The notes under the pieces: generated by a model
What the model saw: the letters and a program-made list of their open reading frames with translations, nothing else
The model's database searches: none
Told to the model about the DNA's origin: nothing
Translations under genes and position numbers: made by a program
NCBI GenBank assembly: GCA_963556255.1
Contig: OY744606.1
Span: 68,345,125 to 68,409,124, forward strand
Reading direction: 5' to 3'
Length of the DNA: 64,000 bases
Source: Allolobophora icterica
Lineage: Eukaryota; Annelida; Clitellata; Crassiclitellata; Lumbricidae
In this document: piece by piece, positions 1 to 36,030 of the stretch
How positions within the stretch are numbered: position 1 is the first letter of the stretch
Layout of the letters: every line of letters starts with the position of its first letter

Positions 1-22600
<22,600 letters not shown>

Positions 22601-23813
22601 TTTCGGAACCACGCCAACGCTCCGAATTGTTATGAGATACTCCAGAACAGCCTAAGCAAGTTTAAACGAATCGCCTCTTTTTTCTGTTGTTGTTGTTGTT
22701 GTTGTTGTTGTTTTCGCTCAGCTACGGATCTTTTTCTGTCGTCATAATATCTCCGTGTTCGCCTTTGCACAGAGCAAACCTGATCGCGCTGCTCACATGC
22801 ATATCCACTTAAAACGCCTCCGTCAGAAATGTATACGCATTGATGCTTGTCTCGAAGTCTGCCTAGGACTGCAAGACGACGACAAACAGGGCAGAGGCTT
22901 AGATGGAGTTCTGTTTCAACTGAGCCACGCACACGCACACACATTTAGTTCTCCTATGTGTGCATGTGTATATAGGCCTACCTAAGGAACCAGACATCCA
23001 CCCATGTGCTTAAGTGGGGTGCGTTGAATTTGAAATGCCCTTCAGCTTCTGCCAATGTGGCTTCAGCAGCTGCTGTTGTTACTGCTGCTACTGTGGCAAG
23101 CATACGCTGCAGCTATTAGCTGTTGTTTCCCAGTATGCTACATCCGCCTATTTTACGTCTTATAGTTACACGCGTGCAGATAATGGCTCTGACATTTTCT
23201 TATTTTTTTGCAGATAACAATTCTTACAAGTTTATTAATCTGCATTTCTTCCGGCAGAGGCCTGCCCATTTTGCGTTTACAAGTGGAATGGTATTTTTAA
23301 GACAGGTATTTTTGCGTAGGAGTTTTCCTCCCCGACTGCACTTCAGTGCGATCTGAAGGGCTATAAATATTGGAAGGAGATAAGCATGTGGTGGATGTTA
23401 TCTCAGGGCGAATAAAGGTCCAAAAGGGAGGTCGATAATGGATATTCAACATATATATAAATTTATATATTAAATCACTTAATTAAGGCGTGCAATTCGT
23501 TCAGGTCTAAAATCAAAGACTAATTTAAGAGAAAGCATGTGATGCCAAAGTTTGCGCTCAAAAAGAAACACGAGCAGATGCAAAAAAAGTTCAAAATACT
23601 TAGGTTAAGTTACCGCTTTTGTCAACGATTTCTGATTGCTTAAATTTACGATATGTGTGTACCAATAAATTATGTCAAATATGTATTTTACTCGGTCATT
23701 TGTCAAGTCCATTCACTCCATTGTTCTCCGTAGTGTTATTCCTTGGCCTGTCGTTGTTTCTTTTTCTTTCAAATCTTACATAGATTGCATTGCATGGGAT
23801 CAGGTTAACTGGC

Positions 23814-24212
<399 letters not shown>

Positions 24213-26104
24213 ACGTGTCCAACCCATCCGTCTTCGCTGAACGACTTTGTCTAGCAGAGATCTTTGGATACCTAATCACATGTCATCGTTTTCTATTTTC
24301 TGTAGTCTTGAAATACCTGCGATCTTCCGCAGCCATCTCATTTCTGTTGTAAGAATTATTTTCTCTTCTTGCTTTCGCATTGTCCAACAAGAAATCGGTT
24401 GTAGGTTATCATTGTCTCGTGTATTTATGTCTTGGTTTTCTTTGTTAATTCTCTGCTTCTCAATCAATCAATCAATCTTTTATTTGATATCCAAACTGAA
24501 CAGGTAAACAAATCAAACAAAAAACAGGCAAATCAATTTGTTTAGTTTGGGTACATAGGTGACACAGAAAGGGCCGTGGATAGTGTCACCTGGGTATAGA
24601 ATTACAAAACGTATAAACGCCAATCTTTTATCATATATCTGGTAGGTCGTAAAAAGAAACTATACATGTTCTCTTAACTAAGGACTCGGCAATATACACT
24701 CGGAACTATGAACTATGGACTCGATAACCCAGGTCATATTCTGTTCATGATTCTAAATGCTTGTGAAGTGCTTCGAATTCTCCTTGTGTGTTTTTTCGTT
24801 GCTGCCATCTGCGATTAGTAGCCCTTGTAGATAGACGAATTTGTTTTAGACCAACTTTCTCAATTACTTCTCCTTGGATTGTGATAGTCATTGGCTTCTC
24901 TTTGATCTTTCTGTTGTGTCATATTTAGGCGCAGAGAAATGGTAAGATGGTGAATTGTATGGCTCAGAGTAAGGCTTCTTGAAGTGATGATGAAAACCCT
25001 TTAATTATGTCCTCCACCTTTCTAAACTGCCTTCCTGTTCTCTCTCCTCTCCTTGTCTGATGAAAGGTATTTGAAAAGTGCAACTCTCACTTCCTTCGTG
25101 CAGTTAAGCTGCAAAGTATTTGGGTGCAGCGGTACAGAGATGCGATGACTGCCGTTTCTAAAGCACTGAGCCGATAAGGCAATGCAGGTACCATATTATT
25201 GTGATAATAGATTTACATTATCGAAAACAGCCAAAAAGCTTCTAGTAATGCAAAACATTCGCAAAGTGACGAAGTCCCAGGACTTCCTTAGTATAGCTAA
25301 GCCAACGAGTTCGTTGCATACTGGGAAACAACAGCTGTAGCCAGCCAGCGGGCAGTACCGGTTAACATCTTTAGCTATACTCCCCTGCGAGAAGGCGTAT
25401 TTATCTAGGTTTAATAGGGTTTGTAATTAGGCCTATGCAAAGGAGGAATTGTAACTATGACAGAGTCTGAAATGTTTAATAACTTACAGTAAATCAGTAA
25501 ACTCAGGTTATTCTATCTATTTCACATTAAACATTTTATTCTGCGCCTGCTACATTAGTCGAATTGCGCATCACTGTAACTGCTTCTAAACGGGTTGTTT
25601 TCCTAATAAATCCACATAATTGGCCTCAGGGTAGAGAGACCCAGGACACTGCAGATACGAGACTCACTCTCAGAGCACGTACAGCACATGCCTATTAAAT
25701 CAATGCATGCAATTTGTGAGTGTTGCGCGCAAGCTCTAGTGTAGTTAGGCCTAAATATGCATCCACTCAATTTCGATGTGACCAGTGACGGATTTGCGCA
25801 TAAGCCAAACAAGCCATGGCTTAAAACCTCGCGTTGCCAGATGTCTCATTTTGGAGAAAAAGACTGCAAGCGGACGGCGAACTGTAGCGTGTAAGACTAC
25901 AATCACCAGAAATACTTAAATGATGTGACATTTTAATAGGGCCTACGTGTCTACGTCCCCCTAAACTCACAAGTCTCAAGACTCCCATTGATGATTGTAA
26001 CGGTAGACCTAATTGTAATTGTAATTATGACACTGGGGCCATAGGTATGGTCTGCTCTCTAGAGGCCGAACATCGTCTCACCTTGGTCGCGTGATATATA
26101 GTCC

Positions 26105-26460
26105 ATTTCCACAGGTGTCTTCTTGAACGAGCCACCCGCACCCCTTCAGTTACCATCCGTCAACACCCGAGGGCACCAGTGACACATGCGACAACGCATG
26201 AACTTCTATGATGCATACATTTGTTCGTCTTGGCTACCTCCCTTTTTCATTTCCAACTTTTGAGGAACTCTGCAAAAAGCGGATCGTGATCTCTTTAGTA
26301 GCATTCTTGAAAACCATATTCAACTCCTCCATGACCTTCTTCCTTTCGTTCTAAAGACCGGGTATGATTTGCGTCCTCCACCGCGTTCTCATTATCTGAT
26401 TTTCCCTAGATTTGACTCTCATACCCGACGAGGTTTCCAGGGTAGGATGCTGTAAAGTTA
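26105..26460 (+). pseudogene. CR1-like LINE, C-terminal reverse-transcriptase relic
   Basis: The plus strand reads RMNFYDAYICSSW, then KKADRDLFSSIL, LLHDLLPFVLK and YDLRPPPRSHYLI. The AD-x-x-LF-x-x-I ... H-x-LLP ... Y-x-LRPRxH layout is the usual C-terminal end of CR1-type ORF2. A stop interrupts the frame before the AD block, so the copy is dead. Confidence 0.65.
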
Positions 26461-27726
26461 GGCCCTATCCCTTAATCCGGCCCGATATTTTTGATCTAAC
26501 GTCATTAATATTTCATTGTTCTATTTTACTTTCCTCTCTATGTGACATTGTATGTAAAGCGCTGTGCGTTTGCTAGCGTTCATTAAAGAATATACTTACT
26601 TATATTACATCAACGCAAGGGTCTTTTGGAGTCGGCAAACATGACAGTAACTTTTACAGACAGATTACGCCGCCAAATTCTCTTAACTTAAATATTGTAT
26701 TAGGCTTTAAAATTGTGAAAAACCCGTTTAATGAACGATTTAATAAACGCTGAGTCCCTGGCTTGACCCCTCCCATTCTGACCTGGCACTGAAACCGATA
26801 AGGCAGCCTATCTCTGTGTATTGACGGTGATAAGCTAATATCTCTGATGGCTTTTGCGTGGCGCTGAGCAATTTTGGAGATTTACATTCACATTAATTGT
26901 AAAGTAATTAGTGCCCATCACTAATCGTAATTGTAATCGTAATCTCGAGATTTATATGTGAGTTTATGATAGACCCGGATTACCTGATAGGTAGAAGGCT
27001 GCTCTGCCTCTCCCTGGTCTCTCTGGCAACCGGATTCAGGCCTCCAATGGACATCAATCTCTGGACAACCCCTTGGATACAACGCAGCGCTCGTGAATAA
27101 ACTGGTGCTCTGCGCTTGGCTTTAAAGTACCGGTGGCGCTTTAGAAAATTGGAGATTACGATTACGATGACGATTACGGTAACGATTAGGCCTATGCGAA
27201 GGTTGTCTATAGGAATCCTGCTACGCTTAATCGTTAGTTGCTGGGAGTTGGCCTTTAAACACAATGACATTATGGTGGTCCATCGATCGTAACTAATTAG
27301 GCCTATTCACTAATTACTTCTCTACAGACGCAAATATTACGTAGCGTGTTTACGTGAATGGATAATGGCAATATGTGATTTTAATTGGAAGCCTAATGTG
27401 ACTATCCATGCAGCACATAAATCGTAATAAATGTGGTCTCAATAATGACCTCGGTTTAGAGTTTAAGTCAAATTAAGTGCATTCTAAAGCGTTGGCGGAT
27501 GGGACTTTGCCTCAGGCCTTGCCTCGAAAATCCCACATGCCTTTTGACAGCTAGAGGAGAGGGGCTTTGCCGCTTTGAGGAGAGGGGAAATGACACACTT
27601 TACCTTGTGTCTATAGGCTCTACCCCTTAGGCCGGTCCGATATAACGCGCAAAATGACACCATCAAGAAAATTCTTGATGTAGGCTTATATTGGATGTCA
27701 CATAGTAATTTAGAACCAGAAATTGA

Positions 27727-28135
27727 GTTGTCGGGGGTTTTGGAGGGTTCAACCCCTCCCTTTCATTTGTCAATCCCTATAGTTAAATTCCAAAAGTTAC
27801 CTTGGGGATTAAGTTATACTTCAGCACAGCTTTCAGTGGTTCAGTCTATTTTCATTCACACCACTTCAGTGTGTGCTAAGTCATAATTTTTTGCTAGAGC
27901 TATAAATCTTCTGAAAATAAAGCTCATGGGTTTTTAAATAAGTATTCTTCAATGTTCGATCGATGACACAGCTAAGAATCGAGTAGGCCTACCGTGTGGG
28001 TGCACCACAACAATTGAGCACGTAGCCTATACCGGTTTTAGGTAGGCCTATGGGCCTACGTAAGAAACTCTGGTCTGGACAACCGGACGTGTAAGAATTT
28101 TCAAACCATCCCAGTTCATATTTGACAATTCAAAC
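27727..28135 (+). repeat. dispersed repeat copy 2 (without insert)
   Basis: Aligns with 13185-13805 except for the 199-bp element there. It contains GAGGGTTCAACCCCTCC, the presumed uninserted target. Confidence 0.75.
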
Positions 28136-28429
28136 CCTGCTTGGAATTATATACATGTATTCACGAATCACGACACGGTAGAAATTATTCGTATAAGCAT
28201 ATATAATACACAATTTACTCTACTTTTGTCTTTGCTTGCTTGTCCACAAAATAATATCATTGATAATGTGCATGGCTGTCCAGCATAATAATTATACAAC
28301 TTAAAATCCGCAGATGAGCATGCTGATGTGCTGAACAGTAAGCCTGTTTTCGCCACTTCGACAAACCCCTCCCCAGCAGGTAAATAAATTTAAATGTAAA
28401 TGTTCGCGATTTTCTATAGCGACCGTAGG

Positions 28430-28500
28430 CCCTATATGGCCTCGACCCTGCTCATTTTTCAATGAATTGATCGGGTGAGATCCTAGGTCAACCATGAGTT
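28430..28500 (+). repeat. dispersed SINE-like repeat, family B fragment
   Basis: CTCGACCCTGCTCATTTTTC, then GAATTGATCGGGTGAGATCC, recurs at about 47636-47880, 52905-53040 and 57276-57345. Confidence 0.6.
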
Positions 28501-28966
28501 CAACAATAAGTTACAGAATGGTAAATATGCGACACCAGAGATGAGTAACTAATTGATCAGATTCTAATTAGCTAATCGGTTAGGCAAACAGCTAGGCCTA
28601 ATTCTAATTCTAATCAATTAGCCTTCGCCTGATCTTAATTCTAACACTAAATGATTGGCAATTTTTAGCTAACTCTAATCGTAGAACGATTAGGTGACGG
28701 ATTAGAATTTTTTAGGAAATGATGTTAAGAACGAGTGTGAATTATGGAGAGCGCGGTTGCGCGAGTTTAGGCTAAATGTTAACCATATATAAGATCGAGC
28801 TACCGCGCTTGCCAATAAATCGCCCCAAGCACTATGTCTATAGTCAGGAGGTCAGATGGGCGAAGCTGAACGCTTTTTGACATTTGTAAAGCAAATTATA
28901 ACATTTCAGTGAATTAATATATCAGGATATAACAAATATGCCCGAACACATTCTGGATAGGACAAA

Positions 28967-29048
28967 AATTCTGACAGGGCATCGACCAGGGCAAAGACTT
29001 TTTTACCAGGGCATTTGCCCTGGCGCGCCCTGGTGTAGCGCCGCCTCT
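28967..29048 (+). mobile_element. truncated copy of the 13.2-kb miniature element
   Basis: Shares ACCAGGGCATTTGCCCTGGC and GGTGTAGCGCCGCC with 13361-13406. Only the right-hand end is present. Confidence 0.7.
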
Positions 29049-30574
29049 GCATGTTCATAGGCCTAGCGCTTTTTGAGAGATAGGGCCTATAGGGCCTAAC
29101 TAAAATGCGCTTTACAAAAGTCCAGATACACGTACATACATAGTTATCTTTGTTAAGCCACGGCGTCGTTAACTGACCAGCAACTGACCAAGCTGTCGTT
29201 GAATGGTAAGTGGTAACGTCTTGAATATCAATGTCAATGTTGAGAAAATCGTTAATTTCAATAGGGCCTAGGCCTATATGCGGTTACCCTAAAACTTGAC
29301 GACTGCATTTCATGTTTTGATAGGCCCTTTCAAATCGTAGTTAACTGCTCCAATCCGCCCACTGCCCGTCACTTATTCCAGTCGGACGGTTTAACATCTG
29401 CTACGTAGGCCCCTATAATTAGTTTAACAAAAAAAGGAGCACCGTTTAAAGGTCGCGAGCTAAAGCCAGTATATAGTAGGCCTAGGTGTTGACATACGCA
29501 CTCATTCTTCTTCCTCCAACGCATCTGGTCTACGTAGGCTATATACTGTGTCAATTAAACCCGGCTCAGGCGGACACTTCAGGATTCTGCATTTTTAAGC
29601 ATCTTGCTGCTAAACTGATGATGTGTGTTTTAGCACTAGGTCCTACAGCCTGATATGCTATGAGAATGCTACAGCCGCTGTCCAAAGCTAGCGAGGTAAT
29701 AATTAAGTCATAGGTATAGGTCAGATATATATAGCCTACAGATGCCCTTTGTGGCACCAAATGCGCCAATCATCTGCTTGACTAGACATTCTTAGTGTGA
29801 GTTAGTAACCAAGCAAGACAGATAGGCTTATATGGTAGGCCTACAGCCCATTATAATGATTAACATTTTAAATTGCGCATGTTTAGCTTGAAATTCCAGA
29901 GGACAAGTGTACGTGATCAATTAAATTTGAAATTCGAGAGGACAAGTGTACGTACGTGATCAATTTGAGTCTTTGTTTGTGTTTGCAAAGTTAACTTTGA
30001 TTAATTTTAATCGCATCATAGTCAAAGAAGTTTACGCCAGTGACTTCAGGCATTTCTCAGACTTGTAAATATTAACACTAATAGATTGTCCATGCATTCA
30101 ATTAGGCCCTTTAACAAACAAATAACTGAAAGCGAGATCAATGTACAGTAACAGTAATTGTCGTTGTAATGTTTAATAAAGTGCCCCCTTGTCCTAAAGT
30201 GCGGAAGCCCATGAATAGAATCTACGCCTCTGGCAGGTTGCATAGCTCGAGACTAAACTATGGCACTCTTCTTATTCACAATTATTCTGCCTCGTGTTAC
30301 CAGGTGGCGTGCGATCTGTGATTCTAAGCAGACGGAAACCACTCGGCAGCGGAGAAACCGACTTAATTGAAGACTCTTAAGTATCAGAGAGCGGACATAC
30401 ATGAACCCATGGGTGCCATGTACGTGCATATGTTATCAGTCGAATAAACTACTATGGAAAAGAAAACTGCACAGTTTTTGATAACTTTAGCCTATCGCAA
30501 TTTTCCAACAGCAACGTCTGGTAGCCTATTGAAATGATATTGTCAGAATATTGGTCTTTACCATAATTATGAGT

Positions 30575-30768
30575 CAGGGCCGCATTAAGACTAGTGCGGG
30601 CCCGGTTGCTGTGATTACCTAAATATAATTATATAGCCTATAGCCATCAGCATGGGGCCCAGCAATTACAAGTACAATAAAACATTTTAATGTAGGGCCT
30701 ACCTCTGAAAATGCGGACCCTCAAAACTGCGGGCCCGGGTGCACCCCGTTAGGCCTAATGCGGGCCTG
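30575..30768. mobile_element. hAT-type miniature element (194 bp)
   Basis: Starts CAGGGCCGCATTAAG and ends CTAATGCGGGCCTG, near-perfect inverted repeats. Flanks TTATGAGT and ATCTGAGT agree in 6 of 8 bases. Confidence 0.65.
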
Positions 30769-31275
30769 ATCTGAGTTCAGCGGTAGGAGGTATGGCCGCC
30801 TGACCGGAGTGATCATCCTTGAGTCATCCTTGCAGACCCGCGCTCTGTGCTTTGTATTGGATTGGGTTGCTAAACTCGGAGTAGTGACAGATGGCCACGA
30901 ACCCTCAGACAACCATCTTCATTTGGGCCCCTTGAGTGACTTAATTGGGAGTAGTTGGGAGGCTTGCAATGGGTTCCTGCATTATGCTACGAGTGGCAAC
31001 AGAGGCCAGCTGGATGCCCAACACACGTGGCTCTCAGGGCAGCGGCTGACTGGCCAGTGTGCCCGCATGTGCCGTGGTACATGGGCCAATCTGGTTTCAG
31101 CGCGCATGGCAGGCCTGGATTAACTATGGTTCCACTGGGTCCCGGGACCCAGGCCTACCAAACATGTCATTAATAAGGGGCCTACCATTGGCATTAGTAT
31201 GCTGCCTTAAAATGTTTAACTATTATTTCAGTGTTTTAAACACGCTAGTTTTACTGCCAACGATATAATAATCAC

Positions 31276-31518
31276 TTGCAAATGGACAGCCAAGATATAA
31301 TTTGTGACCATTCACGACAGTTAAGAGACTTAACTCTGCTGAGGCTGCTTATAAATTTCACAGTAGATACAACTCTCCGCAGTACTTCTTTAAGATCTAC
31401 GATGGGACAGGATAGACTGACAAATTTAACACTTATGAACATTAAGTGTGAAATTGTGCAACGGCTAGATTTTCAGGATATTATTGACAGTTTTTCTATT
31501 GTGAAAGCACGTCTGTAA
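31276..31518 (+). pseudogene. hAT transposase C-terminal remnant (ZMYM/hAT dimerisation-type)
   Basis: The frame contains SLRSTMGQDRLTNLTLMNIK and LDFQDIIDSFSIVKARL. The pattern S-x-M-x-x-xRL-x-x-L-x-L-x-x-I ... DF-x-x-IIDxFxxxKAR is the conserved C-terminal tail of hAT transposases related to zinc-finger MYM-type proteins. The DDE core, zinc finger and most of the dimerisation domain are absent. Natural stop TAA follows KARL. Confidence 0.75.
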
Positions 31519-31582
31519 ACAGTTTAAAATTCATAAATATCAGTGCTATAATTTAATTTTGTCCCCACTTATTGGTTGAACA

Positions 31583-31773
31583 CGTGGGCGGCGATCCCGG
31601 GGGTCGAGGGGACAAGGCCCCACCTTAAAGAGTGGGGGACACAGTACAAAGCCCCTAATTTTGGAGAAACAGAAAAAAAAGGTAAAGCACGCGCGAAAAC
31701 TTTTTTCACCTCTTTTTTGACCGGATCGGTTCAAAAGTGTCCCCCCACCTGTTAAACAAGATTGCCGCCAGTG
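31583..31773. mobile_element. nested hAT-type miniature element (191 bp)
   Basis: Left end CGTGGGCGGCGATC and right end GATTGCCGCCAGTG are imperfect inverted repeats. Flanks GTTGAACA (31575-31582) and ATTGAACA (31774-31781) agree in 7 of 8. It sits inside 31110-31844, so it is the younger insertion. Confidence 0.75.
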
Positions 31774-33294
31774 ATTGAACACATATTATAGGGGCCCACT
31801 ATACAATTTTGGAACCAGGCCTACAAAATGTTAATCCGGTCCTGGCGCATGGCCCCTAGGCCTATAGAAAGGAATTAATTATACATCAATACTCAAAATA
31901 TTATGCAAACTCACAAAGCGATCATTACAAAATCACTGACAATTAATGATGTCGTCGCAATCGAGCTAGGCCTAGAGTAGCCTATTAAATCAAATAGGGA
32001 GGGTTATAGTAAACAACACTTAAAACCAACAGCAACTACGTTTGAGGCCCGTCATTATCAATTTTTTATCATTTATATTTTTAATATTTATAGGCCTGTT
32101 ATTTTTTATTGTGTGCCGGATATTCGTAAAATTAACTAATCGTCTAGGCCTAATGCTGCAATTTAAGAGCCAGGTTGGGCGTGCATGGGCTCTAGCTTGC
32201 ATGATTGAAGTGGCGAGACCCCAAAACGGTAGGGCCTACCAGTCCGACTCTGTCTCAGAGCCTGCATGGATCGCCTTAGAATTCAATGGAATCCTTTAAT
32301 TAGGCCTAGGCCTACTGAAAATTTTCCCGAGTCCAGTTATACCAATCCTCAGTCCTCATATAGGCCTATCCTTCGAGCTTAATTGTTGTTGGCTTTTCTC
32401 TTATCTTCTAGTCCAAAGTTCATTCTCAGCATCCTTAAATTGTTATAATACTTTTGCGTTACTTCCTTCCTTAGATTGTAATCGATCACCAATAGCGTCG
32501 GCACGGTTTTTAGAGTAGGGGAGGGCGCTGGCGGATCCAAAAGTTTGAGAGTGGACCAAGCAAGCAGTGAAAGGTCGTACCTGTAACCAATGAGGTTATA
32601 GAAAAACGGCCTATAGGCTTAACTGAACGCGATTGCTTGGGTTTTTAAAGCTGGCCTATAGGCTAGGCCTATAGCCATTGAATACTCGTTTTGACTACTC
32701 GTTTATTGAACATCATAGCTGACATAGGCCTAACACAACTAGAACAAGCTACAGGGGTCATAGTTTCACGAGCAGCTATTTAGCGTCAGTAGGCAATTAG
32801 GCATTTTTACAGAGATTCCGGGGAATAAAATTTTTATCGTCTTTTTGGGTAGGGTATATTTATGCGGTCTCGCTCAAAGGGCAATTGTGTCCACTGCTGC
32901 GGAGGGGACGGAGCAGATCACGCAGCACATGATTAGGATCCCTAGCTCATGATAGCAAGAAAAAGTCGTTCGTGTGACTTATTTACCAATTGGTTGACGC
33001 CATCAGCATCGCCAGGGAGGAATCCGCCACGGGTTAGTCACCTAAACAAGCGGTCAATCCTGTCTCTATCCCTCTTGTTAGTATAGGCCTACCTCACCAG
33101 GCTGGGGAGGCATATAAAATATGCGCCACCGTTGTTGCCATTGTGACATCGCGAAGGGCTGCTGATTGGAGACCATGCGAGCGGAGCACACGCAGAGCGT
33201 ATATCGACTATGAGCTGGCGGAGAGGATCTGGTCTACATAGGTTGTCACTCCTAGGTCTGACTGCAACGTGACGCCTAATATTTTCATGTAGGC

Positions 33295-33510
33295 CTACTT
33301 GACCTTTTCTGCTCCGGGGATAACTTCCACGGCAGGACCACGCTTATTTTGCCTCTTTTTATATATCACCATTTCTCTGGTCTTGGTTGCATTGAAACGA
33401 AGATTGTTCTCTGCGGCCCATTCCTCAATATGCCTGAACTCTTCTGTGGCAGTGCTCAGGTGCGAAAATCCAATCAGCAAGTAGGAATCGTCAACACAGC
33501 ACATTGACTA
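33295..33510 (-). pseudogene. CR1-like reverse-transcriptase relic around the catalytic YVDD-type box
   Basis: The minus strand reads CVDDSYLLIGFSHLSTA and HIEEWAAENNLRFNATKTRE, matching the RT block around the catalytic (Y/F)xDD and the following NNLxxNxxKTxE segment of CR1-type LINEs. Both catalytic aspartates are kept but only about 70 codons remain. Confidence 0.7.
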
Positions 33511-33793
33511 CGTTAGGAACCTAGCATGCATCTCATTTCATGTTACACCAAAAGCAGGATTTCCTGTTGTCCCCAAATTTCTAGACACCACCCGATTGAA
33601 AATTGATAAATTCCTTTGTAACTTTCACTCCAAAGACTATGAAGTAGACTGCTTTAGCGAAGAACGCACCCTACAGCAACGCCAAATGCAGTTTGCTTTT
33701 AAAACCTTGTTGCTGGCAACTGCAGTTTCAACTGCGTCAGCAATCACGAGGGCGTTCGAAGCCAAATATTCTCTTAAACTTAAAAAAAGATAA
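33510..33793 (+). CDS. unrecognised coding-like fragment
   Basis: Plus-strand open frame running from about 33510 to a TAA at 33793. It includes VTPKAGFPVVPKFLDTTRL, NFHSKDYEVDCFSEERTLQQ and RAFEAKYSLKLKKR. The composition is balanced and not repeat-like, but I do not recognise the family. It abuts the minus-strand LINE relic, so it may be a transposon-protein or retrocopy fragment. No splice site or start is convincing. Confidence 0.3.
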
Positions 33794-34058
33794 ATTTAGG
33801 TTAACTCTTGTGCTTATTTTATAATTTTGTTATTCTAATTTAAAATTAATTATAAATGTCTTATTCCTAGTAAACTATTCTGATTTCTTCGACTAAACAA
33901 ATGTAAATACCGTAGCAATGTGGTTTCGAGATTAAAGCCACGAGAGTCGTTTACTGAGTCTTCTAAAATTGATTTTTAATCCCAGACGTTTGATCATCGC
34001 GTATCGTTATAGTAATTTTATTATACAGCTAAAGCGAAGAAACACATAAGGTCAAGAT

Positions 34059-34113
34059 ATGGAATCAGAGTTTGATGTTGACTCAACTTCCTATGAGACC
34101 GGCGACAATCAAG
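34059..34113 (+). CDS. TPD52: candidate alternative first exon of the TPD52-family gene
   Basis: ATG in good context (GATATGG), preceded in frame by TAA at 34047-34049, opens 18 acidic codons (MESEFDVDSTSYETGDNQ) followed by consensus-like donor GTGAGG. The leftover G fits the AG-leading exon at 58254 exactly (Glu). Short acidic N-termini are usual for TPD52-like proteins, and human TPD52 is known to use alternative first exons. The 24-kb distance and the lack of transcript data make this an inference; the exon could belong to another gene. Confidence 0.45.
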
Positions 34114-34989
34114 GTGAGGATTTAGTTGTACAGCATGTCCTTATGTTACCTTCGTAGGCCTTATGTTTACATCAGGTTTAACAGAAACTTGATGGCGGAA
34201 ATGGAGTCTAAACTAAAACACACGGCGGTGTCATATAAGCAGACCTAAATGGTGAAAATTGCAAGGCGAATGCCCACAAGAGTCTGCTTATTAATCACAG
34301 TTACGAAATTTCACATTGGCAATAATTGCAATTATTGTAAGGGGTACCACGTGTGACGTTGCAGACTTGACAAATTTGAATAGCCCAACGTTCAGGTCTT
34401 TGGTCTAGAAAGCGGGGTGTCAATTTCTAACCCATCCTTCCTCCTTTCGCGTAACAATTTCTTTTATGGATACCAACTTTCCTGCCTTCTGTAGGTAATA
34501 ATTATTATTTGGGTTGTAGTTTGAAAGTCATTGATGGGTGTCAGGCTCGTATTAAATATGATATAATTATTAAATTTATCGGACATTGTTTATTCACGGT
34601 TTTGAAAAAGTTGTGGTTGCGTTCTCCTAGTCCGAAGTGAGGTAATTAGGCATACGCCTATTTCTTTATTCAGTGTTTTATATTAGTTGAAAGTTTCACG
34701 GAGTTAATTTGCACAGCAAATGATAGTAGATGACTGCTGGGTTTCACCTGCATGGTGGTCTTCATGAGTACCCACTTTTCAGACTCACTCACTGTACTGC
34801 AAAGGCTACAATCTATTTTCTGCTAACTACACAGTATGCAGACTTATTTGTTTCTGGCTTAAATCTAGAGCCACTTGTGGGCTGATGAAGTAGTAGTGGT
34901 GTTTACTGTTTAAGGTGGTATTCGTGCACACAATGTCATTTGCTTATGATATAAGCGAACTCTTATTATTCTGAAAGAATGTTTGTAGC

Positions 34990-35215
34990 AATCCCTTTCC
35001 CTAAGGAGTAGTCATGGGTATGATGGCAGAGCTAAGAACTATTTGTTCTTAGCTTTGGCATATAAAAGCAGGCAATTAGCTTTCTTCATCACTGCCTGAT
35101 TTTCCTGCTGACAGTGTGTAGTCAGTGTTCTCATTATAGCTGAGTTTTATAGGGGGCACAAGGTGGGTACTTGAACCCCTGACCTTTCAAGTGATAGTCC
35201 AGTACACTAAGTAAG
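34990..35215 (-). repeat. SINE-like repeat, family A
   Basis: The block CTGACAGTGT...TCATTATAGCTGAG is shared with about 43905-44060 and 47428-47590, all in the same orientation, and is followed by a reversed tRNA B-box-like sequence. Confidence 0.55.
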
Positions 35216-35889
35216 TAAGTAGCCTTTTAATAATGCAAGTCAAATGCTCACATTTTACAAAATAGACAGTTGATGTTAAATGTAACTGTCATTGGAACAG
35301 GAAAAGCTCATTAGCAGCTACTGTGAGCGCCTCTGACGCTCGCTGCAAGATGGTAAATTAAATATTATTAAACGTTCGAAGAATGACGAGTTCATTGGTA
35401 GCCAAAGACGCAAAGTCTACATATAGTATATAGTGCCCGATAAGATTGCACCCGCGATGTTCTCGGCGACAGAATGATGTTGTGTTGCTGGAATCTGTAT
35501 AATTCCGTTCTGAAGACTCCCAGGAGTAGCACGTGGAAATTCCGGACTGTTTGTTTTCAGTCATTACCAACCACGTGGCTGTCGCCATGCGGTGATGATT
35601 GTAGATGTTATTAGAACTAACCACTAGACTACATGACAAATCTCATTCAGATTTGAATTTTAAAATAACTTGAAAAAGCTATAGGCCTACATATATGCAG
35701 CTAATCTTCCTTGACAGTGTCACTGAATTCTAGGATAATAATCTTGTTTTCATTATTTGTTGAAATCTTAACCAAACCTCTGACGAGCTGTAATTTGCAG
35801 ACTACAGCCTTTTCTTCTCACACAGGTCATGTTAGCTTTCTAGAGACTTAGTGTCTCTTCATAAAACAACATAATGACAACAGAGGGGA

Positions 35890-36030
35890 ATAGATGAATG
35901 GTAGCACTCTTGCTCGAAGAACATAAGATCTTGAAAGACGCAGTTCGATACCTGCAAGCTCCTTATAGGTCGACTCAGCCTTCCACTCTACAGGGGGCAG
36001 CTGTAAAGCAAGTGGGCGCCTAACAGGCTC
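35890..36030 (+). repeat. tRNA-derived SINE head
   Basis: GAATGGTAGCACTCTTGCTC (A-box-like) and CAGTTCGATACCTGC (B-box-like) are spaced as in a tRNA promoter, followed by a non-tRNA body (GACTCAGCCTTCCACTC). Confidence 0.5.

Larger units (their letters stand above)
31110..31844 (+). mobile_element. internally deleted hAT element with transposase C-terminus
   Basis: Ends CAGGCCTGGATTAAC and GTTAATCCGGTCCTG form an imperfect 15-bp inverted repeat. The 8-bp direct repeats GCGCATGG at 31102-31109 and 31845-31852 are identical, the classic hAT target duplication. Inside lies an 80-codon remnant (31276-31518) resembling the hAT transposase C-terminus and a second, nested miniature element (31583-31773). 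About 735 bp is far shorter than an autonomous hAT (usually 2.5-5 kb), so it depended on a helper. Confidence 0.85.
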
